Under the pieces are notes generated by a model. It was not told the DNA's origin, ran no database searches, and saw nothing but the letters and a program-made list of their open reading frames with translations. DNA of 64,000 bases from Rhizobium laguerreae (GTDB lineage Bacteria > Pseudomonadota > Alphaproteobacteria > Rhizobiales > Rhizobiaceae). The DNA lies in the NCBI RefSeq assembly GCF_002008165.1, contig NZ_MRDM01000031.1, positions 186,001 through 250,000 of the forward strand, written 5' to 3'. The translations under genes and the position numbers were made by a program. Of this stretch, positions 16,823 through 25,103 are shown piece by piece (position 1 is the stretch's first letter; every line of letters begins with the position of its first letter).

Positions 16823-17146
16823 ATGTTTTACGAAATCCGGACCTACCGGCTGAAGAACGGCACCATCCCGCAATATCTCAAGGTCGTCGAGGAAGAGGGG
16901 ATCGAGATCCAGACGAGCCATCTCGGCACGCTCGTCGGTTACTTCTTTTCGGAGATCGGGACGATCAACGAGATCGTCCACATCTGGGCCTTTGCGAGCC
17001 TGGACGACCGGGAGGCGAGGCGCCAGAGGCTTCTGGCCGATCCCCGGTGGCAGGCCTTTCTGCCCAAGATCCGCGATCTGATCGAAGTAGCGGAAAACAA
17101 GATTATGAAGCCAGCTAACTTTTCTCCCGGGAGCGAGGCGCACTGA
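16823..17146 (+). CDS. NIPSNAP-family small protein
   Basis: 107 residues: FYEIRTYRLKNGTIPQYLKV at the start and HIWAFASLDDREARRQRL in the second half are the NIPSNAP pattern, a dimeric ferredoxin-like fold. Bacterial members are found in catabolic operons, often next to oxygenases, but their activity is poorly defined. It begins 5 nt after the aldehyde dehydrogenase. A small-molecule binding or isomerising helper role is inferred only from context. Confidence 0.85.
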   Translation: MFYEIRTYRLKNGTIPQYLKVVEEEGIEIQTSHLGTLVGYFFSEIGTINEIVHIWAFASLDDREARRQRLLADPRWQAFLPKIRDLIEVAENKIMKPANFSPGSEAH

Positions 17147-17192
17147 CGGCATAAGGCATACCTAGGACAAACCAGAACAAGGATAAGGGAAC

Positions 17193-18203
17193 ATGAAAAC
17201 AACATTTGCTTTCGCGGCGGTTGCCGCATTCGTGGCTGTGTCCGCACCGGCGCACGCCGACAACATGGTCTTCTCGAGCTGGGGAGGAACGACCCAGGAC
17301 GCGCAGAAGGCCGCATGGGCCAGCCCGTTCACGGAGAAGACCGGCATCACCGTCGTACAGGACGGGCCGACGGATTACGGCAAGCTCAAGGCGATGGTCG
17401 AAGCTGGCCAGGTCACTTGGGACGTTGTCGACGTCGAAGGCGACTATGCCGCCCAGGCTGGCAAGAATGGCCAGCTCGAGAAACTCGATTTCTCCGTCAT
17501 CGACAAGTCCAAGCTCGATCCGCGCTTCGTGACCGACTATTCGGTCGGCAGTTTCTATTATTCCTTCGTGATCGGCTGCAATGCCGATGCCGTCAGCGCC
17601 TGCCCGAAGACTTGGGCGGATCTGTTCGACACGGCAAAGTTTCCGGGAAAGCGTACATTCTACAAGTGGTCGGCTCCCGGCGTGATCGAAGCGGCGCTGC
17701 TTGCCGACGGCGTGGCCGCCGACAAGCTCTATCCGCTTGATCTCGACCGCGCCTTCAAGAAGCTCGATACGATCAAATCGGATATCGTCTGGTGGTCGGG
17801 CGGCGCACAGTCGCAGCAGCTTCTGGCATCCGCCGAGGCTCCCTTCGGCAGTGTCTGGAATGGCCGCATGACCGCGCTTGCGGCGAGCGGTATCAAGACC
17901 GAGACCTCATGGGAACAGAACATCACCGCTGCGGACTCGCTCGTCGTGCCGAAGGGTTCGCCGAACGTGGAAGCGGCGATGAAGTTCATTGCAATGGCGA
18001 CCTCGGCCGAACCGCAGGCCGCCCTTGCAAAAGCCACCGGATATGCGCCAATCAATTTTGACTCGGCCAAGCTGATGGATCCGGAGACGGCCAAGACCCT
18101 GCCGGATCAGCAGACGGCCAGGCAGGTGAATGCCGACATGAACTACTGGGCGGACAATCGCGATGCCATCGGCGAGAAGTGGTACGCCTGGCAGGCGAAA
18201 TAA
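17193..18203 (+). CDS. polyamine-type ABC transporter, periplasmic binding protein
   Basis: 336 residues with a Sec signal peptide (hydrophobic core AFAAVAAFVAVSAPAHA, cleavage before Asp). The mature protein has FSSWGGTTQDAQ, TWDVVDVEGDYA, TWADLFDTAKFPGKR and APFGSVWNGRM, the pattern of the spermidine/putrescine (PotD-like) group. It captures the substrate for the two permeases and ATPase that follow. AAGGATAAGGGAAC gives a strong start. A perfect hairpin lies after its stop. In rhizobia this group also takes amino-acid derivatives and other cations, so 'polyamine' is only a class name. Confidence 0.9.
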   Translation: MKTTFAFAAVAAFVAVSAPAHADNMVFSSWGGTTQDAQKAAWASPFTEKTGITVVQDGPTDYGKLKAMVEAGQVTWDVVDVEGDYAAQAGKNGQLEKLDFSVIDKSKLDPRFVTDYSVGSFYYSFVIGCNADAVSACPKTWADLFDTAKFPGKRTFYKWSAPGVIEAALLADGVAADKLYPLDLDRAFKKLDTIKSDIVWWSGGAQSQQLLASAEAPFGSVWNGRMTALAASGIKTETSWEQNITAADSLVVPKGSPNVEAAMKFIAMATSAEPQAALAKATGYAPINFDSAKLMDPETAKTLPDQQTARQVNADMNYWADNRDAIGEKWYAWQAK

Positions 18204-18223
18204 CCTGAAACGGCAGATGAACG

Positions 18224-18247
18224 GGCACGGCGAATGTTCGCCGTGCC
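18224..18247 (+). terminator. intercistronic hairpin after the binding protein gene
   Basis: GGCACGGCGAA (18224-18234) and TTCGCCGTGCC (18237-18247) form an 11-bp perfect stem around 2 bases. No long T run follows, so partial termination or mRNA protection is likelier than a full stop, giving more binding protein than permease. Confidence 0.65.
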
Positions 18248-18312
18248 TTCCGCAGCGTCGTGTCCATTGTTGGGCCTCGGCCTGGGGAAATTGACGGGTG
18301 GGAAGGACTGTC

Positions 18313-19185
18313 ATGTCGACATATAGCGATGCTTCCGGCGCAATTGCGCCCCTGCCAAAGGCGCGTAGGGCAACAGGGTTTGGCGGGGTCCTTCCGGCTC
18401 TCGCCTTCGTGGCGATCTTTTTCATCGCGCCGGTGGCGGTACTCTTGTTGCGAAGCGTGCTGGAACCCGTGCCGGGCCTTGGAAACTATGCGCAGCTGAT
18501 CGGGTCCACGACCTATCTCAAGATTTTCGCCAACACCTTCATCGTTTCCGGTCTGGTCACCGCGATTTCGCTGCTGATCGGATTTCCCGTTGCCTGGGCA
18601 CTGGCAATCATGCCCGGGCGCCTGACCTCGGTGATCTTTGCAATCCTGCTCTTGTCGATGTGGACCAACCTGCTGGCCCGCACCTATGCCTGGATGGTGC
18701 TGCTGCAGCGGACAGGGCTCATCAACAAGATGCTGATCGGAATGGGGCTGATCGACAAGCCCTTAGCGCTCGTCAACAATCTGACCGGGGTCACGATCGG
18801 CATGACCTATATCATGCTGCCCTTCATCATCCTGCCGCTCTACGGCGTGATCAGGAAGATCGACCCGTCGACCCTGCAGGCGGCAGCACTTTGCGGCGCC
18901 AACCGGTGGCAGTGCCTGACCCGCGTTCTGCTGCCTTTGGCCATGCCCGGCATGGCAGCCGGTGCCCTCATGGTCTTCGTCATGTCCCTTGGTTATTTCG
19001 TCACGCCGTCGCTGCTCGGCGGCACCGCGAATATGATGCTCGCAGAGCTCATCGCGCAATTCGTGCAGTCGCTTGTCAACTGGGGAATGGGGGGTGCCGC
19101 GGCGCTGGTTCTCCTCGTGGTGACCCTGGCGCTTTATGCCGTGCAGCTACGTTTCGTCGTCAGCCAGAACCCGGGAGGGCGTTGA
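18313..19185 (+). CDS. polyamine-type ABC transporter permease 1
   Basis: 290 residues with about six membrane helices (first LPALAFVAIFFIAPVAVLLL). The coupling (EAA-like) loop is LQAAALCGANRWQCLTRVLLPLAMPG, which contacts the ATPase. It resembles PotB. ATG 18313 follows GGAAGG at 6 nt; a GTG at 18298 is in frame but lacks support. It is followed one base later by the second permease. Confidence 0.9.
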   Translation: MSTYSDASGAIAPLPKARRATGFGGVLPALAFVAIFFIAPVAVLLLRSVLEPVPGLGNYAQLIGSTTYLKIFANTFIVSGLVTAISLLIGFPVAWALAIMPGRLTSVIFAILLLSMWTNLLARTYAWMVLLQRTGLINKMLIGMGLIDKPLALVNNLTGVTIGMTYIMLPFIILPLYGVIRKIDPSTLQAAALCGANRWQCLTRVLLPLAMPGMAAGALMVFVMSLGYFVTPSLLGGTANMMLAELIAQFVQSLVNWGMGGAAALVLLVVTLALYAVQLRFVVSQNPGGR

Positions 19186-19186
19186 C

Positions 19187-19987
19187 ATGTTGCTCAATTT
19201 CGACCGGCTCGGCTGGTGGAAATACATCCTGCTGGCGGTCACGCTTCTGACCGCCGCCTTTCTGCTGCTGCCGATCGTCTTTATCGCGGCGCTCTCCTTC
19301 GGCTCCTCGCAATGGCTGATCTTTCCGCCGCCCGGCTGGACGTTTCAGTGGTACAGCGAGCTCTTTGCCGATCCGCGCTGGCTGGAATCGGCCTGGACGA
19401 GCTTCAAGATCGCGGTCATCGTGACGATCCTGTCGGTGCTGCTCGGGCTCGTGACCTCCTTTGGACTGGTGCGCGGTTCGTTCCTGTTCCGCGATGCGCT
19501 GAAAGCGCTGTTCCTGACGCCAATGATCCTGCCCGTCGTGGTCCTTGCGGTTGCCCTTTATGCCTTCTTCCTGAGGATCGGCCTGGGCGGCACGTTGGCG
19601 GGTTTCGTCATTTCGCACCTCGTTCTCGCACTGCCCTTCTCGATCCTGTCCATCTCAAGTGCGCTGGAGGGCTTCGACAAGTCGATCGAGGATGCGGCGG
19701 TTCTTTGTGGCGCTTCGCCTCTGGAAGCAAAGATCAGGGTCACCCTGCCGGCGATCAGCCACGGGCTGTTTTCGGCTGCCGTCTTCTCGTTCCTGACATC
19801 CTGGGACGAGGTGGTGGTGGCGATCTTCATGTCCAGCCCGACCCTGCAGACGCTGCCCGTCAAGGTATGGGCGACGCTCCGGCAAGACCTGACGCCCGTT
19901 GTCGCCGCGGCGTCGACCCTTCTCATCCTTTTGACGATCATCTTGATGGCGCTGGTTGCCGTCGTGCGTAAGGTACTGAAACAATGA
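19187..19987 (+). CDS. polyamine-type ABC transporter permease 2
   Basis: 266 residues with six predicted membrane helices (first LLAVTLLTAAFLLLPIVFIA). The coupling loop is EDAAVLCGASPLEAKIRVTLP, as in PotC. GGGAGGGC precedes the ATG at 19187. Its stop overlaps the ATPase start by 4 nt (ATGA), so stoichiometric translation is expected. Confidence 0.9.
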   Translation: MLLNFDRLGWWKYILLAVTLLTAAFLLLPIVFIAALSFGSSQWLIFPPPGWTFQWYSELFADPRWLESAWTSFKIAVIVTILSVLLGLVTSFGLVRGSFLFRDALKALFLTPMILPVVVLAVALYAFFLRIGLGGTLAGFVISHLVLALPFSILSISSALEGFDKSIEDAAVLCGASPLEAKIRVTLPAISHGLFSAAVFSFLTSWDEVVVAIFMSSPTLQTLPVKVWATLRQDLTPVVAAASTLLILLTIILMALVAVVRKVLKQ

Positions 19988-21063
19988 AAGAACCATTCCT
20001 TCAGATCCGCGGAATACGCAAGGAATACGGCCCTGTCGTCGCCGTCCACGACGTCAATCTCGACGTTCGGCGAGGGGAATTCCTGACCTTTCTCGGACCG
20101 TCCGGATCCGGGAAAAGCACGACCCTCTACATCCTGGCCGGTTTTGAAACTCCGACGAAAGGCGATATCACGCTGGAGGGCAAGACCCTGCTCGCCACGC
20201 CGTCGCACAAGCGCAACATCGGCATGGTGTTCCAGCGCTACACCCTGTTTCCGCACCTGACGGTGGGCGAAAACATCGCCTTCCCGCTGAAGGTCAGGCG
20301 CAAGTCCAAGGCCGAGGTCGACAGCAAGGTGAAGGAGATGCTGCGCCTCGTGAGGCTCGAAGGCTTCGAGGATCGCAAGCCCGCACAAATGTCCGGCGGC
20401 CAGCAGCAACGTGTCGCCCTTGCCAGAGCCCTTGCCTATGATCCTCCGGTGCTTCTGATGGACGAGCCGCTGTCGGCGCTCGACAAGAAGCTACGCGAGG
20501 AAATCCAGCATGAGATACGCCGGATCCATCAGCAGACCGAAGTGACGATTCTCTATGTCACGCATGACCAGGAGGAGGCGCTGCGGCTCTCCGACCGCAT
20601 CGCCGTCTTTTCCAAGGGTGTCATCGATCAGATCGGGACAGGCCCGGAACTCTACGCCAATCCGCGGACCCGCTTCGTTGCCGAATTCATCGGCGACAGC
20701 GACTTCATTTCATGCGACCTGCTGTCATCCTCCGATGGGCAGGCCACCATTTCGCTTGGCGGCGGGAGCGTCTTCAATCATATTCCGGTGCATGGAAAAG
20801 GAACCTCCGGGACGAGGGCAGCCCTGATGTTGAGGCCGGAGCGCATTCGGTTGTCGCGAAACCAGGCGGCGGGAGCGGGTCTTGCCGCAACGGTCAGCGA
20901 CATTACCTTCCTCGGCAACAATATTCACGTCTCGACCGAGACGGCGACAGGCGAGGCGCTGGCGGTTCGCCTGCCATTCGGTCACGAGGCTATCGCGGGG
21001 CTCAGCCGTGGCGATATAGTCCATCTGAATTTCGATCCCGGTGCCGCTCACGTATTCTGTTGA
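19984..21063 (+). CDS. polyamine-type ABC transporter ATPase
   Basis: 359 residues, PotA-like. Walker A GPSGSGKST is at 38-46, the Q-loop Gln at 84, the signature MSGGQQQR at 136-143 and Walker B VLLMDEP at 156-162. A C-terminal TOBE-type regulatory domain follows residue 240 (MLRPERIRL). It powers the permeases encoded just upstream. The second aldehyde dehydrogenase starts 10 bp later, which ties uptake to catabolism. Confidence 0.93.
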   Translation: MKEPFLQIRGIRKEYGPVVAVHDVNLDVRRGEFLTFLGPSGSGKSTTLYILAGFETPTKGDITLEGKTLLATPSHKRNIGMVFQRYTLFPHLTVGENIAFPLKVRRKSKAEVDSKVKEMLRLVRLEGFEDRKPAQMSGGQQQRVALARALAYDPPVLLMDEPLSALDKKLREEIQHEIRRIHQQTEVTILYVTHDQEEALRLSDRIAVFSKGVIDQIGTGPELYANPRTRFVAEFIGDSDFISCDLLSSSDGQATISLGGGSVFNHIPVHGKGTSGTRAALMLRPERIRLSRNQAAGAGLAATVSDITFLGNNIHVSTETATGEALAVRLPFGHEAIAGLSRGDIVHLNFDPGAAHVFC

Positions 21064-21073
21064 AAGTTGTCAT

Positions 21074-22528
21074 ATGAAGCTCAATGATCCCTCGCTGTTC
21101 CGTCAGGCATGCCCCATCGCCGCTCGTTGGATCGAAGCGGAAGGCCGCAAGGCGGCGACGGTCCGCAATCCGGCGACAGGGGAGCAGCTGGGGCTGGTCC
21201 CCGACCTCGGCGCCGCGGAAACGGAAGATGCCATCCGCGCCGCGGTCATTGCCCAGAAGCTTTGGGCGAAGAAGACCGCCGGGGAGCGCGCCGCCGTTCT
21301 GAAGGCGTGGCATCGGCTGATGATCGAAAACCGCGACGATCTGGCAATGATCCTGACGTTGGAGCAGGGAAAGCCCCTGGCCGAGGCCAAGGGGGAGATC
21401 ACCTATGGTGCAAGCTTTATCGAATGGTTCGCCGAAGAGGCGAGACGCATCAACGGCGAGGTCGTACCGGGACATCAGCCGGACAAGCGGATCCTCGTCC
21501 TGCGCCAGCCTGCGGGCGTGGTGGCGGCGATCACGCCCTGGAACTTTCCGAACGCGATGATTACCCGCAAGATCGGCCCCGCGCTTGCCGCCGGCTGTGC
21601 CGTCGTTCTCAAGCCGGCGCTGCAGACGCCATTCTCCGCCATAGCGATCGCCGTTCTCGCTGAGCGTGCCGGCCTGCCGCCGGGGCTTTTCAACATCGTC
21701 ACGGGTGACGCAGCGGCAATTGGCGGGGCGCTGACGGCAAGCCGTGACGTTCGGGTCCTGACATTCACCGGCTCCACGCGGACGGGCGAGCTGCTTTACC
21801 GGCAATGCGCGCCGACGATCAAAAAGCTCGGCCTCGAGCTTGGCGGCAATGCACCCTTTATCGTCTTCGACGATGCCGATCTCGATGCTGCGGTCGAAGG
21901 CGCAATCATCGCCAAGTTCCGCAACAACGGCCAGACCTGCGTCTGCGCCAATCGGCTTTATGTCCAGGACGGAGTCTACGAAGCGTTTGCCGCCAAGCTC
22001 GCCGCGGCGGTTTCGGGCTTGAAGGTCGGCAACGGTCTCGACCGTGACGTCGTGCTTGGCCCGCTGATCGACGATAATGCCGTCGCCAAGGTCGAAAGCC
22101 ATATCAGCGATGCCGTTTCAAAGGGTGCCGGGATCGTCTTAGGCGGCAAACGCCACGCGCTCGGCGGCCATTTCTTCGAGCCGACGATCCTGCGCGATGT
22201 TGCTGCCGGCATGCAGGTGGCGCGTGAGGAAACTTTCGGGCCGCTCGCACCGCTGTTTCGCTTCCGCGACGAAGAGGACGTGATCGAACAGGCAAACGAC
22301 ACCGAGTTCGGGCTTGCTTCGTATTTTTACGCCCGCGATCTGTCGCGGGTATTTCGCGTGGCCGAAGCGCTCGAATATGGGATGGTCGGCGTCAATACCG
22401 GTCTCGTCTCGACGGCCGAGGCCCCATTCGGCGGCGTGAAGATGTCGGGTCTCGGTCGCGAAGGGTCGCGGCACGGATTGGACGAATATACCGAACTTAA
22501 ATATGTGTGCCTGGGCGGCATTGCCTAA
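21074..22528 (+). CDS. succinate-semialdehyde-type aldehyde dehydrogenase
   Basis: 484 residues. Cys289 in NNGQTCVCANR is the nucleophile; a second Cys two residues on, as in GabD-type enzymes, is present. Glu255 in LGLELGGNAP is the base; ITPWNFPNAMITRKIGPALAAG and FTGSTRTG bind cofactor. The overall pattern fits succinate/glutarate semialdehyde dehydrogenase, which would feed C4/C5 semialdehydes into the TCA cycle. It is the last gene of the 11-gene unit. A gabD label would be reasonable but the exact substrate is not proven. Confidence 0.88.
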   Translation: MKLNDPSLFRQACPIAARWIEAEGRKAATVRNPATGEQLGLVPDLGAAETEDAIRAAVIAQKLWAKKTAGERAAVLKAWHRLMIENRDDLAMILTLEQGKPLAEAKGEITYGASFIEWFAEEARRINGEVVPGHQPDKRILVLRQPAGVVAAITPWNFPNAMITRKIGPALAAGCAVVLKPALQTPFSAIAIAVLAERAGLPPGLFNIVTGDAAAIGGALTASRDVRVLTFTGSTRTGELLYRQCAPTIKKLGLELGGNAPFIVFDDADLDAAVEGAIIAKFRNNGQTCVCANRLYVQDGVYEAFAAKLAAAVSGLKVGNGLDRDVVLGPLIDDNAVAKVESHISDAVSKGAGIVLGGKRHALGGHFFEPTILRDVAAGMQVAREETFGPLAPLFRFRDEEDVIEQANDTEFGLASYFYARDLSRVFRVAEALEYGMVGVNTGLVSTAEAPFGGVKMSGLGREGSRHGLDEYTELKYVCLGGIA

Positions 22529-22585
22529 CCTTGGTCGATGCTTGCGGTTTATCCGCACCGGCGAAATGACGTCCGGCGCGGACCG

Positions 22586-22942
22586 TCAGTTCCCGACCGC
22601 TGCTATGATGCCGATCTCGACAGCGAATTCCGGTCCGGCGAGCCTTGCTTCGACCGTGGCGCGCGCCGGCGCATGACCTGAAGGCAGCCAGGCGTCCCAG
22701 ACGGCATTCATGTCTTCGAAGCTGGAGATGTCGGTAAGCCAGATCGTCGCGCTGAGGATCCGTGTCGGATCGCTGCCTGCGCCTTCCAGAAGCCGGGTGA
22801 TCCGCGCCAGGATGTTGGTCGTCTGTTCGCGCACGGACGCGCCCGGCGCGTCGATTGCGACCTGGCCTGCGAGGAACACCAAGCCGCCATAGGTCACGGC
22901 CTGGCTCATCCGCTTTCCGGTTTCGTAGCGTTCGATCTGCAT
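22586..22942 (-). CDS. RidA/YjgF-family enamine/imine deaminase
   Basis: 118 residues. RidA hydrolyses reactive 2-aminoacrylate-type enamines/imines to keto acids. The conserved VFLAGQVAID, the helix HUB NILARITRLLEGAGSDPTRIL and ARATVEARLAGPEFAVEI, which holds the active-site Arg, are present. I use the ATG at 22942 with a GGGG-rich ribosome site; a TTG at 22948 is in frame. It is the last gene of the minus-strand importer operon and fits with amine oxidation by the DadA-like enzyme at 28925. Confidence 0.9.
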   Translation of the reverse strand: MQIERYETGKRMSQAVTYGGLVFLAGQVAIDAPGASVREQTTNILARITRLLEGAGSDPTRILSATIWLTDISSFEDMNAVWDAWLPSGHAPARATVEARLAGPEFAVEIGIIAAVGN

Positions 22943-22957
22943 GCTCAACCCCCTGAA

Positions 22958-23779
22958 TTAATCCCTATGCGCAATCTTTTGGCGTTCGGCACGTCGCTGC
23001 AGCCATTGGATCGTGGCGAGGAACAGCGTCGAAAACAGGATGAGGAGCGTGGCGACGGCGGCGATCGTCGGGCTCAGCGTTTCGCGCACGCCGCTCCACA
23101 TCTGGCGCGGCAGCGTGCGTTCTTCGGAACCGGCGATGAAAAGCGCAATCACCACTTCGTCGAACGAGGTCACGAAGGCAAAGAGCGCGCCGGACGCCAC
23201 CCCCGGCGCGATGATCGGCAGCATGATGCGCACGGTCGCTTCGACCGGGGCTGCGCCGAGACTGGATGCCGCCCGCATCAGATTGTGATCGAAGCTTGCC
23301 AGCGTGGCGGTCACGGTGATCACCACGAAGGGGGCGCCGATCGCCGTATGCGCCAGCACTAGCCCGGTCAGGCTGTTGAGCAGCCCGACGGCCGCGAAGG
23401 CATAATAGATGCCGACCGCCGAAACGATGACCGGCACGATCATCGGCGAAATCAGAATGGCGGTCAGCGTTGCACGTGCCGGGCAGGAGGGCCGGCTGAG
23501 GCCAATCGCGGCAAGCGTGCCGAGAAAGGTCGACAGAAGCGTGGCGAAGACGGCGACGATGATGCTGTTCTTGAGCGCCAGCTGCCAGACGTTGGAATCG
23601 AAGAATTCGCGATACCACCGCAGCGACAGGCCGGGCATGGGATAAGTGAAGAACGGCTCGGCATTGAAGGAGAGTGGCACGATCGCCACGATCGGTGCGA
23701 TCAGGAACAGGATCACCAGGCCGCCAGCCAACCACAAGAGGATCGCAAACAACCGCGGGAAAGAAAGGAAGTTCGTCAT
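22958..23779 (-). CDS. polyamine-type ABC permease (PotC-like)
   Basis: 273 residues with six membrane helices (first LLWLAGGLVILFLIAPIVAI). The coupling loop is MRAASSLGAAPVEATVRIMLPI. It starts at the ATG at 23779, which shares one base with the stop of the upstream permease (TGATG). The same frame stays open further upstream, but that part only shadows the neighbouring permease. Confidence 0.9.
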   Translation of the reverse strand: MTNFLSFPRLFAILLWLAGGLVILFLIAPIVAIVPLSFNAEPFFTYPMPGLSLRWYREFFDSNVWQLALKNSIIVAVFATLLSTFLGTLAAIGLSRPSCPARATLTAILISPMIVPVIVSAVGIYYAFAAVGLLNSLTGLVLAHTAIGAPFVVITVTATLASFDHNLMRAASSLGAAPVEATVRIMLPIIAPGVASGALFAFVTSFDEVVIALFIAGSEERTLPRQMWSGVRETLSPTIAAVATLLILFSTLFLATIQWLQRRAERQKIAHRD

Positions 23780-25035
23780 CAACCTATCCTCAGCCGGTCG
23801 ATGCCGACAATGCGATTGTAGACGGCATAGAGGATCAACACCGCCACCAGCAGGATCGTGCTCAAAGCCGCCGCCATGCCCCAGTTCGTGACCTGATTTG
23901 AGTAATAAGCGATGAAATAGCTCACCATCTGGTCTCCCGGCCCGCCGACCAGGGCCGGGGTGATGTAGTAGCCAAGCGCCAGAATGAAGACGAGCAGCCC
24001 GCCGGCGCTGACACCAGGCATGCTCATCGGCAGGTATATGCGGAAGAAGGCCGACATCGGCGGCGCGCCAAGCGACGAGGCGGCACGCAGATAGACCGGA
24101 GGTATGCTCTTCATGACGCTGTAGATCGGCAGCACCATAAAGGGCAGGAGAATATGAGTCATGGCGATCAGCACGCCGACGCGATTGTAGATCAGGTCGA
24201 GGGGATGCGCTGGGTCGATCAGGCCCAACCAAATGAGCGCCGAGTTGATCACGCCGCGCCCCTGCAGCAAGACGACCCAGGCGCTGGTGCGGACCAGAAG
24301 CGAGGTCCAGAACGGCAGGAGCACCAGGATCATCAGCGTATTGGCGACCGCTCCTTTCGATCGGGCGATCAGGGCGGCAAGGGGATAGCCGAGAAACAGG
24401 CAGATCACGGTCACCGAAGCGCTGACGACGAAAGTGCGGATCAGGACATCGACATGCACCGCATTCTCCGCCGAGACCCTGCCGATGGCGCCCGAAGCAC
24501 CGCGCTCCAGGTCGAGCGAGGCGAGCAGGTAATAATCGGTGAAGGGCGGCGACGCATTCTTGATGAGCGTCCAGTAGTGCGGCGTCTCCCATTTGGGATC
24601 GATGGCGACGAAGGCAGTCTTATAGGGCGGCTCCGCGTTGCGGATCGTACGAGCGGTTTTCAACAGCATCGAGCGCATGCCGGTCTCGTAATAGTTGAGA
24701 CGCTTGGCCACTTCGGCAATCTGGTCGCGCGGCGATTGTTTCAGATCGGTGGCAAAGGCAGCAAACAGCGTTTCGTCGGGCGCAGACTGCTCATCCCAGG
24801 CTGATAGAGCCGACATCGTGTAGGGCAGGGCGGCGGAAGCCGCCCTGTTGTCGACCGCGCGTGTCAACAACAGGGCAATGGGCAGGACGAAGACGAGCAG
24901 CAGGAAGATCAACAGAGGTGCGATCAGCAGCAGCGCTCTCAGCTGCGCCTTGCTTTTCGCACCGCCGAACCTTTTCGCCCGCGTGCGAGCGGCAATCCTT
25001 GCCTCATCGCCATCATTCATTGTCGCGATCGCCAT
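23779..25035 (-). CDS. polyamine-type ABC permease with a large periplasmic insert
   Basis: 418 residues, about 120 longer than a usual PotB. After helix 1 (LLIAPLLIFLLLVFVLPIALLL) there is a soluble, mostly helical stretch at about 65-190 (ALSAWDEQSAPDETLFAAF, LNYYETGMRSMLLKTART and so on) before the normal permease core starting TFVVSASVTVICLFLG. The coupling loop is LRAASSLGAPPMSAFFRIYLP. The insert should lie in the periplasm and may contact the binding protein. AGGAAGG precedes ATG 25035. Confidence 0.88.
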   Translation of the reverse strand: MAIATMNDGDEARIAARTRAKRFGGAKSKAQLRALLLIAPLLIFLLLVFVLPIALLLTRAVDNRAASAALPYTMSALSAWDEQSAPDETLFAAFATDLKQSPRDQIAEVAKRLNYYETGMRSMLLKTARTIRNAEPPYKTAFVAIDPKWETPHYWTLIKNASPPFTDYYLLASLDLERGASGAIGRVSAENAVHVDVLIRTFVVSASVTVICLFLGYPLAALIARSKGAVANTLMILVLLPFWTSLLVRTSAWVVLLQGRGVINSALIWLGLIDPAHPLDLIYNRVGVLIAMTHILLPFMVLPIYSVMKSIPPVYLRAASSLGAPPMSAFFRIYLPMSMPGVSAGGLLVFILALGYYITPALVGGPGDQMVSYFIAYYSNQVTNWGMAAALSTILLVAVLILYAVYNRIVGIDRLRIG

Positions 25036-25062
25036 CGCTCTGCCTTCCTGAGGGAGAAAAAG

Positions 25063-25096
25063 GGGCGGACGAGGTCAGGGGGACACCCGCCCGCCC
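25063..25096 (-). terminator. possible GC-rich hairpin after the binding protein gene
   Basis: On the minus strand GGGCGG (25096-25091) can pair with CCGCCC (25068-25063), followed by CTTTTTCTC. The loop is long, so this is weaker than the hairpins after the other binding-protein genes. It lies between the binding protein gene and the downstream permease. Confidence 0.35.
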
Positions 25097-25103
25097 GACG
25101 AGG

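Noticed and set aside
22958..24592. Continuous minus-strand frame suggesting a 544-residue fused permease
   Set aside because: Only the part from 23779 down is permease-like; the upstream part is the wrong-frame reading of the neighbouring permease, whose own frame is intact and ends in TGATG.
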